Shown here: positions 1 to 8,487 of the stretch, piece by piece
Layout: every line of letters starts with the position of its first letter
How positions within the stretch are numbered: position 1 is the stretch's first letter
Source of the DNA: DASZVB01 sp036272055
GTDB taxonomy: Bacteria > Myxococcota_A > Polyangia > Polyangiales > Polyangiaceae
Reading direction: 5' to 3'
Length of the DNA: 64,000 bases
NCBI GenBank assembly: GCA_036272055.1
Contig: DATAZL010000131.1
Span: 62,001 to 126,000 of the forward strand
Notes under the pieces: model-generated
What the model saw: only the letters and a program-made list of their open reading frames with translations
Databases searched by the model: none
What the model was told of the DNA's origin: nothing
Made by a program: the position numbers and the translations under genes

Positions 1-120
1 CCGCCCGAGCTCCGTCTGCTCGGCGCGATAGAGGTCGGTGATGGGGCCGGATCGGACCTTGGCGACGACGCGGTAGCCGCCGAAGGACGGCTCTTCGCCT
101 GGTGGCACTGTCGTGGGCAT
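1..120 (-). CDS. N-terminal fragment of a probable Ser/Thr protein kinase
   Basis: Only the first 40 codons are inside the window; the gene runs off the left edge. It starts at an ATG (reverse complement of 118-120). The segment GGYRVVAKVRSGPITDLYRA resembles the first strand and glycine-rich loop of bacterial Hanks-type Ser/Thr kinases, which usually read Y-x-hydrophobic-x-x-hydrophobic-G-x-G-G-M-x-x-V-Y-x-A. Only part of the loop glycines are kept. The gene is divergent from the membrane glycosyltransferase at 208, with an 87-bp gap that should hold both promoters. The kinase reading rests on this short segment; the catalytic loop lies outside the window. Confidence 0.5.
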   Translation of the reverse strand, partial: MPTTVPPGEEPSFGGYRVVAKVRSGPITDLYRAEQTELGR

Positions 121-207
121 CCGCGGGACCTCGGCGCGCGACTATACTCCCGCCGTGCGCATCCACCGCCAACGCTCAGCGTCCGCTGCCCCTGCCCCTC
201 TGGATCG

Positions 208-2124
208 ATGAGCTTCGGCGCCGTCATTTCCGAGAAGGCGCGAGGCCTGCCGGCGAGGATCGCGGGTGCCGTCGCGCACACGGTGGCGCGGATCGCCGCG
301 TACTTCCAGCAGCGTGACCCGACGGTGGGTGCGGCGTTCGGTCCGGCCCTCGCCGTGTCGACGCTGCTCTTCGTGCGGAGCCCGCTCTCGAACTACATCT
401 TCGACGAGCAAGAGGCGCTTCTTGCAAATCCGTTCGTGAACGGCAAGGTCCCGTTTCGCGCCGTCTTGACCCGCGACTTCTGGGGACTCCCGCACGACCG
501 CAGCATCGGCTCGTACCGCCCGCTCCCGAACATCATCTGGCGCGGCTTCTGGCAGCTCGGGCAGGTGTTTCATCATCCGTGGGCTCTCCACTGGGTGAAC
601 ATCGTCGTCCACGCTTTCAACGCGGCATGTGTCGCGCGGATCACCTTCGGGCTCACGCGCGATCGCACCACGGCGTGGTTTGCCGGCGGCGCGTTCGCGA
701 CCTGCGCCGTGCTCACCGAGGCAGTGACCGGCGTGGTCGGCATCGCCGACGTGCTCGGCGCGCTCGGGCTCCTGCTCGCGGTGCTCGCCCTAGAGCGGTC
801 GCTCGCCGTGATGGGTGTCCTCGTCTTTCTCAGCACCGCGATCGGATTTTTCAGCAAGGAGAGCACCCTCGTCGCGTTACCGATCCTGTTCTGGGTCGCG
901 CTCCTCGCGGCGCCGCTCCAGCACCCGGGGAGACCGCTCCGCGTCGTGCGCGCGGTCGTCGCGCTCATCGCGTCGACGGCGGCGCTCGTCCTCTACACCG
1001 AGACGCGACGGCGGTATTTCCCGTCCGAGCTGCCGCCCGAGCTCGCGAACCCGCTGCCCGCGTCGTCGCCGCTCGTGCAGCGCGCGTTCCACGCCTTCCT
1101 GCGCTGGTTCTCCCAGCCGAAGCTCCCTCAAGATCCGATCAACAACCCGCTCGCGATCGCGGATTTCGCTCATCGCGTCGCGGGCGCGCTCGGCGTGTAC
1201 GCGAGCGGCGTCGGCCAGGCGCTCGTACCGACGGTGCTGAGCGGTGACTACTCGTTCGCCGCCGAGCCCATCCCGGCGCGCCTCGTGAGTCTGCGCTCGG
1301 TGCTCGGTGGGGCGTTCCTGCTCGTGCCGCCACTCATCGCGCTGGTGCTCTTCTTCCGTGTCCTCGTTTCGAAAGAGCCCGAATCCGCCCGGACGAGAAT
1401 CGAGACGCTCGTCGCGATCGGGCTGCTCTGGATGCCCGTCGCATACTTCCCACACTCGAACATTCCGATCGTCCTGCCCACGGTGCGTGCGGAGCGCTTC
1501 TGGTATCTGCCCGCGGCGGGTCTCGCGATGCTGCTCGGGCCGGTCCTCGCGCGGCTCGTGCGGCGACCGCAGCTATTCGGGGTTCGGAACCTCGGGCTGG
1601 CCGTGGTGACGCTCTTCCTCGTTTTTCAGGCCGTGCGCGCCCGGATGCACGCGCTCGACTACGCGGACGATCTCGTGTTCTGGCGGGCGACGGCGCGCGC
1701 GGTCCCCGCGAGCGCAAAGGCGCACCTGAACTACGGCGTGATGCTCGGCGCGAGAAGTCAGCTCGAGGGTCGACTCAACGAGAATCGACGCGCCATGGAG
1801 ATTGCGCCCACATGGCCCATGGCACACATCTATTTCGCCGATACGCTGTGCCGTCTCGGGCGACCCGACGAGGCGTGGCCCTTCTACCGCGACGGCATGA
1901 ACATGGCGCCGAACGACCGCAACCTGATCGCGCTCGCGTTGCAGTGCCTCTGGGATCACTCCGCCCTGAAGGCGCGTGACACGGAGCTCGTCGCGATGGC
2001 AGACGCCAAGCCCGGCACCTGGCTCGCGTTCCTGAACCGCGACATCGTCTGGAACGGCGACAAGAACGGCGGCGTCGACAAGAAGTACCGCCCGCGCGGC
2101 TACGACGAGGGTCCGTCGGAATGA
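208..2124 (+). CDS. TMTC-like membrane glycosyltransferase (GT-C fold) with C-terminal TPRs
   Basis: This 638-residue polytopic membrane protein has an acidic FDEQEALLANPFV motif in its first external loop, then DFWGLP and SYRPLPNIIWR, then H-x-x-N within a following helix. This order is that of the TMTC/DUF1736 family, GT-C enzymes that transfer mannose from dolichyl phosphate onto protein O-sites in animals. About ten hydrophobic segments span residues 45-440. The last ~170 residues (from about 475) form TPR-like helical pairs, also as in TMTC proteins. In a bacterium the donor is probably an undecaprenyl- or polyprenyl-phosphate sugar and the acceptor is unknown. The stop overlaps the ATG of the next gene by four bases (ATGA), so the two are probably co-translated. 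Family membership is fairly secure; the substrate is inferred. Confidence 0.75.
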   Translation: MSFGAVISEKARGLPARIAGAVAHTVARIAAYFQQRDPTVGAAFGPALAVSTLLFVRSPLSNYIFDEQEALLANPFVNGKVPFRAVLTRDFWGLPHDRSIGSYRPLPNIIWRGFWQLGQVFHHPWALHWVNIVVHAFNAACVARITFGLTRDRTTAWFAGGAFATCAVLTEAVTGVVGIADVLGALGLLLAVLALERSLAVMGVLVFLSTAIGFFSKESTLVALPILFWVALLAAPLQHPGRPLRVVRAVVALIASTAALVLYTETRRRYFPSELPPELANPLPASSPLVQRAFHAFLRWFSQPKLPQDPINNPLAIADFAHRVAGALGVYASGVGQALVPTVLSGDYSFAAEPIPARLVSLRSVLGGAFLLVPPLIALVLFFRVLVSKEPESARTRIETLVAIGLLWMPVAYFPHSNIPIVLPTVRAERFWYLPAAGLAMLLGPVLARLVRRPQLFGVRNLGLAVVTLFLVFQAVRARMHALDYADDLVFWRATARAVPASAKAHLNYGVMLGARSQLEGRLNENRRAMEIAPTWPMAHIYFADTLCRLGRPDEAWPFYRDGMNMAPNDRNLIALALQCLWDHSALKARDTELVAMADAKPGTWLAFLNRDIVWNGDKNGGVDKKYRPRGYDEGPSE

Positions 2125-4178
2125 CCGGTGCGCGCCGCGACGGCCACGGCGCATGCGCGATGCTCGTCACCGCGACCGTGCTCGCGGGTTGCGGCGGCGC
2201 CCTCGGACGGCAAGCGCACGAGGAAGGGCCGTGTGCGGCAGCGACGTCGGAGGAGCGGCGAGTGTGGAACGACACGGAACGCGCGCGGCTCCGCGCCGCG
2301 ATCGTCGGGGTCGGGCCGGCTTACGCCGCACGCACCGCCGTCGATGTGACCACCGAGCTTGACGGAATTTCCGCGACGTGGCTCGCCGGACGCAGCGCGA
2401 CCTGCAACGTCGAGGCGAGCGCGAAGAGCGCCGACGGCGTCAGAGCCGCCGCTTGCTACGACGCAGCGCTGCCGTCCCTGCGCGCTGCGATCGACGGCGT
2501 CGCAGCGTCGGACCGGACGACCTTGCCGCACGCGACGGAGGTCGTCGACGTGGCGCGCGACGCCGTGGAGCGCTGCCGTCACCCTGGCGCGCTCACCGCG
2601 TTCGCGCCGTCCCCTGCCGCGAACGGCGCCGAGCGCGAGCAGGCGCGGAGCTTCGTCGCGCGCGCGCGGGTCTATCTCGCGCAGGGTCTCCCTGCCGCCG
2701 CGAAGCGCGAGGCGTCACGCGCCGAAGCCCTCGGTCTCCGGAGCGACGACGCGCATGCGACCGCGGGCGCTCGCGTCTTGATGGCGCACGCCGCGATCAC
2801 GGAGAACGCCCTCGCCGAGGCGCGGACGATCCTCGACGGCGTCGGAACGCCGTACTCGGGAGCGACCGAGCCGCTCGAGCTCGCCGAGCTCCTGTCGGCG
2901 AAGGCCGGAGTGGGAGACGCCGCTTCCGCGCTCGCGCCGTCGGAGGAGGCGCTCGCCCTCGTCGCGCGTGTCCTCGGACCGGACAGCGCGGAGACCCTCG
3001 ACTACGAAGAGCGTGTTGCGATCGTCGAGCGCGCTCGCGGCGAGACCGACCACGCCGTCGCTCGCTACGCGCGGCTCATCGAGACCGCGGAGCGCGCGCT
3101 CGGTCCGGGGTCGCGACGATTGGCGGAGCTCCACGTCGCCCTCGGTAAGCTCTACGCCGGGCTCGGCGCGTTCCGGGAGGCGGAGCGGGAGACACGCGCC
3201 GGCTTGGCGGTCGCGGAGAAGGCCCATGGGCCCGACCATCCCGCGAGCGCCGCAGCGCATTTCGAGCTCGCGACGACTCTCGACGCGCTCGGGGACCTCG
3301 AAACGGCGGCCTCGGAGGCAGAGAAGGCCAGTCGGAGCCGCCTCGCCGCGTTCGGAGAAGCGTCGCTTTCGGTCGCGGAGTCGCTGTCCCTCGTAGGTAG
3401 AACTGCGACCGCCCGTGGGCAGAATGAGATTGCTCTCGATGCCTACACCCGCGCACTCGCTATCGACGTGAGGTTGCTCGGAGCGACTAGCCGTGAGGTC
3501 GGCGCAACTCATCAGGCGCTCGGACGCACCCTCGAGGCTCTCGGAAAGCTCGATCAAGCGCTCCCCGAGCTTCAGCGAGCACTGGGTATCGAAGAAGACA
3601 CCGCCGGCGCTGCTGGCCCGGAGCTTGCCGCGAGCCACGAGCACATCGCAACGGTGCTCCACGCAGCAAAGCGCTACGACGATGCTCTCTTCGAGCATCA
3701 CCTCGCGATCCAGCTCTTGAAGGAGTCATCGGGAGAGGGTGACGCAGCGATCGCAGCGGAGCAGGCGAGTATCGCCGGTATTCTCGAGGAGCAAGGCAAG
3801 CTGGACGACGCGACGGAGACGTATCGCGAGGTGCTGCGACTGGACGAGGGCGCGTTCGGGAAGGACCACCCCACGACGGCCAGGGATCATCAGAGCCTCG
3901 GCCGGGTCCTCGGCCTCACGAAACAATTTCCCGAAGCCGTCAGCGAGCTACGGCTCGCTCTTTCCATTCACGAGCGCGCACTCGGAAAGGAAAATCCGGA
4001 GGTCGCGCGCGATCGTCGGCATCTCGGCCTCACTCTCGCTGCGATGGGGAAGCCGAACGACGCGCTACCCGAGCTCCGCTTCGCGCTCGCGTTTTACGAA
4101 AAGAACACCCCGCTCGACCAGGAAGCCGTCGAAGAGCTGAAGACGGCTATCGCGAAAGTGGGCAAGAGGGCTCCTTAG
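2121..4178 (+). CDS. TPR-repeat lipoprotein, kinesin-light-chain type
   Basis: The 685-residue product opens with a lipoprotein-type signal peptide ending in LAGC (Cys about residue 24) and is probably anchored in a membrane. From about residue 170 to the end it consists of degenerate ~42-residue tetratricopeptide repeats of the kinesin-light-chain class, with recurring A-x-x-x-x-x-x-A-L-x-I-x-E/D-x-x-x-G. Such repeats bind partner proteins; no catalytic domain is visible. Translation is probably coupled to the upstream TMTC-like gene through the ATGA overlap. A second ATG at 2160 would give a shorter signal peptide with no charged n-region, so 2121 is preferred. It may be a scaffold for the neighbouring glycosyltransferase, which is only an inference from position. 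Confidence 0.7.
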   Translation: MTGARRDGHGACAMLVTATVLAGCGGALGRQAHEEGPCAAATSEERRVWNDTERARLRAAIVGVGPAYAARTAVDVTTELDGISATWLAGRSATCNVEASAKSADGVRAAACYDAALPSLRAAIDGVAASDRTTLPHATEVVDVARDAVERCRHPGALTAFAPSPAANGAEREQARSFVARARVYLAQGLPAAAKREASRAEALGLRSDDAHATAGARVLMAHAAITENALAEARTILDGVGTPYSGATEPLELAELLSAKAGVGDAASALAPSEEALALVARVLGPDSAETLDYEERVAIVERARGETDHAVARYARLIETAERALGPGSRRLAELHVALGKLYAGLGAFREAERETRAGLAVAEKAHGPDHPASAAAHFELATTLDALGDLETAASEAEKASRSRLAAFGEASLSVAESLSLVGRTATARGQNEIALDAYTRALAIDVRLLGATSREVGATHQALGRTLEALGKLDQALPELQRALGIEEDTAGAAGPELAASHEHIATVLHAAKRYDDALFEHHLAIQLLKESSGEGDAAIAAEQASIAGILEEQGKLDDATETYREVLRLDEGAFGKDHPTTARDHQSLGRVLGLTKQFPEAVSELRLALSIHERALGKENPEVARDRRHLGLTLAAMGKPNDALPELRFALAFYEKNTPLDQEAVEELKTAIAKVGKRAP

Positions 4179-4309
4179 GGGAACGCGTGGTCGAAAAGTG
4201 ATATCGTCTGTCCAGTCGGGCGGGGACGCTCGACGGTCAGGCAAGTCAGGGGGAACGTGGCATACGGCATTTCGGCTGGGTCGGATAACTCATCGGCGAA
4301 GGCCGCTTC

Positions 4310-5422
4310 GTGAGCGGTGCGCACGGGGTAGTGCTCAGCGAGGGATTCGTCTCTCTACGAAGCGTCTTCAATCGTCTACCGGACGCGACGTTCGTGCTCG
4401 ATCAGAGCGGGCGTGTTCTCGATCTGAACATCGCGGCGGAGAAGGCACTGTCGCTCACCCGCCGCCAGGTGCTCGGTTCGACTCCACGTGATATCGGCGC
4501 AGCGCCGACCTTGCTCTGTCACTTCGACGAGGCGCTCCGGCAGGTCGTGCGCGAGGGAAAGTCGCTCACGACTGTGGTCGCGTTCGACACGACCCGAGGT
4601 GCGCGTCACTGGGAGGTGCGTTTCTACCCCGACCTCGCCACCGCGGACGAAGTGGCGTCGATCCTCGTGGTGGCACGCGACGTTACCCTCAGCAGACGGC
4701 GGCAGGACGAGCTCGTCGGGCGAAGCAACGAGCTGTCGCAGCTCGGTGATTCGCTGTGCCACGACCTCCGGAGCCCGCTCGCGACGATCCGTACCTTCCT
4801 CGGTTTCCTGGCGACGGACCTGAAGACGCGCGACGAGACGCAGATCGCGTCCGACGTCGACACCATCCACAACGCCGTCGACAGGATGACGGACCTCATC
4901 ACCGCCATCGTGAAGCGCACGCGCCTCAGCGTTCCCGGCGCGTCCACCACCGAGACGACGCTACGCGAGGTGATCGGCGACGCGGTGACCCTCGTCGGCG
5001 GCTGCGTCACCGCCAGGGCCGCGCTCGTCGAGATCACCGACGAGCCGTGGGTCATCCGCGGTGAGCGAGGGACGCTCGTCGAGATCTTCCAGAACCTGAT
5101 CGAGAACGCGGTGAAGTTCTCCAAGGTCGGAGAGCGCCCGCGGATCAGGATCAGCGTCGAGGAGTGGGGCGGCTCGCCGACCATCTCGGTGTGCGATAAG
5201 GGCATCGGCGTCGATCCGGGCCAGATCCACCGCGTCTTCGAGCGGTTCGAACGGCTCGGCGTCGACCGCGAAGGCACCGGCGTGGGCTTGAGCCTCGTGA
5301 AACGCCTCGTCGAGCGCCACGGCGGCAAGGTCTGGATCGAGTCGCCCGGCGTCGGGTGCGGCACGACCGTACGATTGACGCTCGCGGGGATGTCCAAGCG
5401 GACCATCACCGCCGCCGGGTAG
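4310..5422 (+). CDS. PAS-domain sensor histidine kinase
   Basis: A soluble 370-residue kinase with no membrane segment. A PAS domain covers roughly residues 12-125 (LPDATFVLDQSGRVLDLN). The HisKA dimerisation domain has the phospho-acceptor His151 in CHDLRSP. The HATPase domain keeps the N box (NLIENAVKF, ~263-270), G1 box (DKGIGVD, ~296), F box (FERFERLG) and G2 box (GTGVGLSLVKRL, ~322). All catalytic boxes are intact, so it should autophosphorylate. No response regulator is adjacent, so it is an orphan kinase and its partner is unknown. The start is a GTG; the 131-bp gap upstream after the TPR gene probably contains its own promoter. Confidence 0.85.
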   Translation: MSGAHGVVLSEGFVSLRSVFNRLPDATFVLDQSGRVLDLNIAAEKALSLTRRQVLGSTPRDIGAAPTLLCHFDEALRQVVREGKSLTTVVAFDTTRGARHWEVRFYPDLATADEVASILVVARDVTLSRRRQDELVGRSNELSQLGDSLCHDLRSPLATIRTFLGFLATDLKTRDETQIASDVDTIHNAVDRMTDLITAIVKRTRLSVPGASTTETTLREVIGDAVTLVGGCVTARAALVEITDEPWVIRGERGTLVEIFQNLIENAVKFSKVGERPRIRISVEEWGGSPTISVCDKGIGVDPGQIHRVFERFERLGVDREGTGVGLSLVKRLVERHGGKVWIESPGVGCGTTVRLTLAGMSKRTITAAG

Positions 5423-5425
5423 CGC

Positions 5426-6184
5426 TCACTGCTTGCTGGTGTCGCGGGCGAGGGCCTGCGCGAAATCACGGTCGAGGACCGTCTTCCGATCGTCGGTACC
5501 GGCTTGCCGGATCGCCTGGCGAGCCAGGCGTCGCACGTGCGCGGAGAGCACGAGCGGGACGCCGTCCGAGGTGTTCATACCTGAGCGAGCCTTGACGTAG
5601 GCCTTCAGCTTCGACGTGACGATGAGCACGTCATCGACGCGGTCGTCGGGGTCCCCCGCACCGGTGGCGAGTGACTCGAGTCCACGACCGAGGAGCGGAA
5701 CGACGTCCCGATCCATCACGGTGCGCCGGCCGTCCTTGCCCGCTGCCTCGATGGCGCGATCGCAGAGCTTTCTGAGATGGTCGGAGAGCAAGCCGAGGCA
5801 GCGATCTGCGGTGCTCATGCCGGCGCGCGTCTGGATGTAATCCTTGAGCTTCGTGCCGATGACGAGGCTGTCGAGCGACGCGGCCCCCGTGACACGGTGC
5901 ATCTCCACCGGGCCCGACGCGTCGTTCTTCGCCGACGTTCGCGCCTTCTCGAGCGCGGATTCTTTCGCCCACGCGGCGGCGCTCGGCGAGCGCGCTTCTT
6001 CTGCTCCCGCGTCGCGGTGGCGCGCGTCGGCCTGGTGCGCGTCCCAGCACGACACCGAGCAGAACACGAGCGTCATGCGCTTCCTGTTGCAGGTCGAGAC
6101 GCTACATAGATAGTAGCGAGCGTCGAACCCGATCGGGTCCTTGCAGGTGCTGCAACGATTCCACGAGTCCGTAGCGGCGATCAC
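5426..6184 (-). CDS. Zinc-finger protein with two tandem bacterial histone folds
   Basis: The 252-residue protein has three parts. Residues 9-50 form a probable zinc-binding module with C11-x2-C14, C27-x4-C32, C42-x3-C46 and H50. A charged linker follows. Residues ~104-165 and ~185-246 are two copies of a histone-fold-like unit. Each has a first helix ending K-L-K-x-Y, a loop with G-M-S/N-T, a long second helix (LSDHLRKLCDRAIEAAG; LSAHVRRLARQAIRQAG), and the signature R-R/K-T-V-x-D-R-D at 153-160 and 233-240. That matches the second loop and third helix of archaeal histones (RKT-I-x-x-E-D). A covalent doublet could form an intramolecular histone dimer. It starts at a GTG and converges with the kinase gene, 3 bp away. 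DNA binding is inferred from the fold. Confidence 0.75.
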   Translation of the reverse strand: MIAATDSWNRCSTCKDPIGFDARYYLCSVSTCNRKRMTLVFCSVSCWDAHQADARHRDAGAEEARSPSAAAWAKESALEKARTSAKNDASGPVEMHRVTGAASLDSLVIGTKLKDYIQTRAGMSTADRCLGLLSDHLRKLCDRAIEAAGKDGRRTVMDRDVVPLLGRGLESLATGAGDPDDRVDDVLIVTSKLKAYVKARSGMNTSDGVPLVLSAHVRRLARQAIRQAGTDDRKTVLDRDFAQALARDTSKQ

Positions 6185-6238
6185 GAGATATCATCGCCAC
6201 GAGTCGAAGGCGGAGGCAATGGGTGAGCACGCGCGCAG

Positions 6239-6757
6239 TCACGCACCAGCATCGGCGACGACCGTGGAATCCGACGTGTTCAGCCACATCGCCGTCTGAT
6301 CTCCCTCGTAACAGACGTCGCCCTCGTGCTCGAACCTGAACTCGTAACGGACGACGTGTCGCGACTTCCCCGAGCGCACCTTGGTGGCGGTGCAGGTCGC
6401 GATGATCGGTTGACCGGGCGGAACGAGCTTCCGGAACTTCGCGGCGTGGATGTTCGTGCCGTAACCGACCCAGCCCTCGCCGTGACGGAGACCGAGCACG
6501 TAGTAAGCGTGGATGAAGCCGAGCATGCCCGTCGCGTGCACCATGACCGCGCCGGCGACGTGACGCGGATGTCTCACCGGATGCTCGCGCTGGCTCCGCG
6601 TGAACGGCAGCGTCGCCGGAGTCGGCATGCTGCACTTCACGTGGCTCGGCTTCCCCGGCTCACGCGACACCTCGAGAAGGGTGTCGAAGAAAAGCACCTC
6701 CGGGTCGTACGGCAGGTCGGCTAGAAACGCGGCGTCGAACGTGGGCGCATCCGGCAT
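6239..6757 (-). CDS. Hot-dog-fold protein, dehydratase/thioesterase-like
   Basis: A 172-residue protein of unassigned activity. The segment GAVMVHATGMLGFIHAYYVL followed by GEGWVGYGTNIHAAKFRKLV and then VPPGQPIIATCTATKV is the helix-and-strand order of hot-dog domains related to FabZ/FabA, in which a long central helix is followed by a strand bearing F-R-K-x-V-x-P-G-x. The usual FabZ catalytic His and Glu cannot be placed with confidence, so it may be a binding or thioesterase-like variant. It lies upstream of, and on the same strand as, the histone-fold gene with a 54-bp gap and may be co-transcribed. It is divergent from pyruvate kinase. The fold call is moderate and the reaction unknown. 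Confidence 0.55.
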   Translation of the reverse strand: MPDAPTFDAAFLADLPYDPEVLFFDTLLEVSREPGKPSHVKCSMPTPATLPFTRSQREHPVRHPRHVAGAVMVHATGMLGFIHAYYVLGLRHGEGWVGYGTNIHAAKFRKLVPPGQPIIATCTATKVRSGKSRHVVRYEFRFEHEGDVCYEGDQTAMWLNTSDSTVVADAGA

Positions 6758-6856
6758 GGCCCGGGTTTATCGCACGAATCGGACGAGAAGCGGTCTCGCA
6801 CGAGACGGGTTATCGCGCGAAAATCGCGGCCCGGTGCTATCGTTCGAGGTCAGCCG

Positions 6857-8308
6857 ATGCAGCCCATCGAACGCACCAAGATCATCGCGACCATCGGGCC
6901 TGCCACCGCATCACTCGACCGGATCCGAGAGCTGATACGCGCCGGCGCAGACGCCTGTCGCGTGAACTTCTCGCACGGGGACGGGAGCCGGCTCGGGCCG
7001 TTGATGCAGACCATCCGGGAGGCGGCGCGACTCGAGAAACGTCCCATCGCGATCCTCGCGGATATCCAGGGTCCGAAGCTCCGCATCGGGAGCATGCCTG
7101 CCGCGGGCGCTCTGCTCGTCGAGGGCAACACGTTCACGCTCACACCGCGCGACGTCACGGGGTCGGATACCGAGGCCCACACTGCCCACGAACGCCTCGC
7201 CGAGGACGTCGAACCCGGTGCGCGCATCCTCCTCGCCGACGGCGCGATCGAGCTCATCGTCGAGTCGGTGGCGGGGCGCGACGTGGTCTGCCGCGTCGTC
7301 ACCGGCGGCCGTCTCTACTCGCACAAGGGCCTGAATCTCCCAGGACGCAAGGTGAGCGCCGAGACGCTGACCGACAAAGATCGCGAGGACCTCGCGTTTC
7401 TCGCCGGGACCGACGTCGATCTCATCGCGATCTCCTTCGTCCGCTCGGCGGCAGATCTGAAGCTCGCGCGCGAGCTCCTCGGCCCGGGCAGGAAGATCCC
7501 CGTCATCGCCAAGCTCGAGCGACCCGAGGCGATCGCGTGTCTCGACCAGATCCTCGACGCCTCGGACGGCATCATGGTCGCGCGCGGCGATCTCGGCGTG
7601 GAGCTACCGTTCGAGCAGGTGCCCGTCATCCAGAAGCGGATCTTGACGCGCGCGTCGCGGCGCGGGAAGTGGACCATCGTCGCGACGCAGATGCTCGCGT
7701 CGATGGTCGTATCGCGGCGTCCGTCGCGCGCCGAGGCGTCCGACGTGCTGAACGCCGTGCTCGACGGCGCAGACGCCGTGATGCTCAGCGAGGAAACCGC
7801 CGTCGGCGACAACCCGGTCCTCGCCGTGAAGGCGATGGACGCCCTCACCCGCTCGGCGGAAGAATACGACCGCGGCGCTCGCGACTCCGAGGTGGACACC
7901 GACGCGCACTCATTTTCGTCGAGCGCGGCGGGCGCGGCGGTGCTCGCCGCGAATCAGCTCCGCGCATCGGCGATCGTGACGCTCGCGGGCTCGGGGCTCA
8001 CCGCGCTCCACGTCTCGAAGTGGCTCCCACGGCTCCCCATCGTCGCGCTGAGCTCCTCGCCGGCGACGCTCCGCCGCACGAACCTGCTCCGCGGCGTGTG
8101 TCCCGTCGAGATCTCGCAACGAGCCGACGTGGAACAGCAGCTCGAGTTCGCCGACGTCTTTCTGATGCAGGCCGGTTGGGCCAAGGAGGGCGACGTCGTC
8201 GTCATGGTCGCGGCCGTCCCCCTCGGCGCCGGAAAAGAGACGAACACGATCCGGTTCCACCGCGTCCGCAAGCCCGGCTCACCGAGCACGCTATGGCCGG
8301 GCGCGTGA
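6857..8308 (+). CDS. pyk: Pyruvate kinase
   Basis: Catalyses phosphoenolpyruvate plus ADP to pyruvate plus ATP, the last step of glycolysis, in the cytoplasm. The 483-residue length is normal for the family. Family motifs are in order: TKIIATIGPAT at the N-terminus, RVNFSHG, ILADIQGPKLRIG, VIAKLERPEAI carrying the catalytic Lys and metal-binding Glu, GIMVARGDLGVELP, and TQMLASMV followed by RAEASDVLNAVLDGADAVML. The A domain, the inserted B domain (~70-170) and the C-terminal allosteric domain are all present. It stands alone between a divergent hot-dog gene and a convergent PilZ gene. The stop codon lies inside the first of several 18-bp direct repeats. Confidence 0.97.
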   Translation: MQPIERTKIIATIGPATASLDRIRELIRAGADACRVNFSHGDGSRLGPLMQTIREAARLEKRPIAILADIQGPKLRIGSMPAAGALLVEGNTFTLTPRDVTGSDTEAHTAHERLAEDVEPGARILLADGAIELIVESVAGRDVVCRVVTGGRLYSHKGLNLPGRKVSAETLTDKDREDLAFLAGTDVDLIAISFVRSAADLKLARELLGPGRKIPVIAKLERPEAIACLDQILDASDGIMVARGDLGVELPFEQVPVIQKRILTRASRRGKWTIVATQMLASMVVSRRPSRAEASDVLNAVLDGADAVMLSEETAVGDNPVLAVKAMDALTRSAEEYDRGARDSEVDTDAHSFSSSAAGAAVLAANQLRASAIVTLAGSGLTALHVSKWLPRLPIVALSSSPATLRRTNLLRGVCPVEISQRADVEQQLEFADVFLMQAGWAKEGDVVVMVAAVPLGAGKETNTIRFHRVRKPGSPSTLWPGA

Positions 8309-8340
8309 CGGCTCTGACGGGCGGACGGCTCTCACGGGCG
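8305..8340. repeat. 18-bp direct repeat unit plus a degenerate copy
   Basis: One exact unit GTGACGGCTCTGACGGGC begins at 8305 and overlaps the pyk stop codon. A degenerate copy (GGACGGCTCTCACGGGC) follows directly. Two further exact copies lie at 8448-8483 on the other side of the REP-like block. The placement of the same unit on both flanks suggests insertion of the block into, or expansion of, a short repeat array. Confidence 0.7.
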
Positions 8341-8373
8341 GACGGCGTTGGCGGCGTGGGATTGGTTTGTGTT

Positions 8374-8447
8374 GGGGGTCTTACCCCCGCGGGCTCGCTT
8401 CGCGACCCGCTCCCCCGCCGCTTCGCGGGCTCGCTCCGCTCGCGGGC
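8374..8447. repeat. REP-like palindromic block 1 with G/C-run hairpin
   Basis: The block opens with the hairpin GGGGGT-CTT-ACCCCC (8375-8389), then REP-like palindromes built on GCTCGCTTCGCG and GCGGGCTCGCTCCGCTCGCGG. The same architecture occurs near 10419, 18295, 37795 and 39896. It lies between the convergent 3' ends of pyk and the PilZ gene, where the hairpin could also act as a bidirectional transcription terminator, although no T-run is present. Confidence 0.7.
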
Positions 8448-8483
8448 GTGACGGCTCTGACGGGCGTGACGGCTCTGACGGGC
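8448..8483. repeat. Two tandem 18-bp repeat units
   Basis: GTGACGGCTCTGACGGGC occurs twice in perfect tandem at 8448 and 8466, ending just before the stop codon of the PilZ gene. These are the same units as at 8305, on the other side of the REP-like block. Confidence 0.75.
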
Positions 8484-8487
8484 GGAA

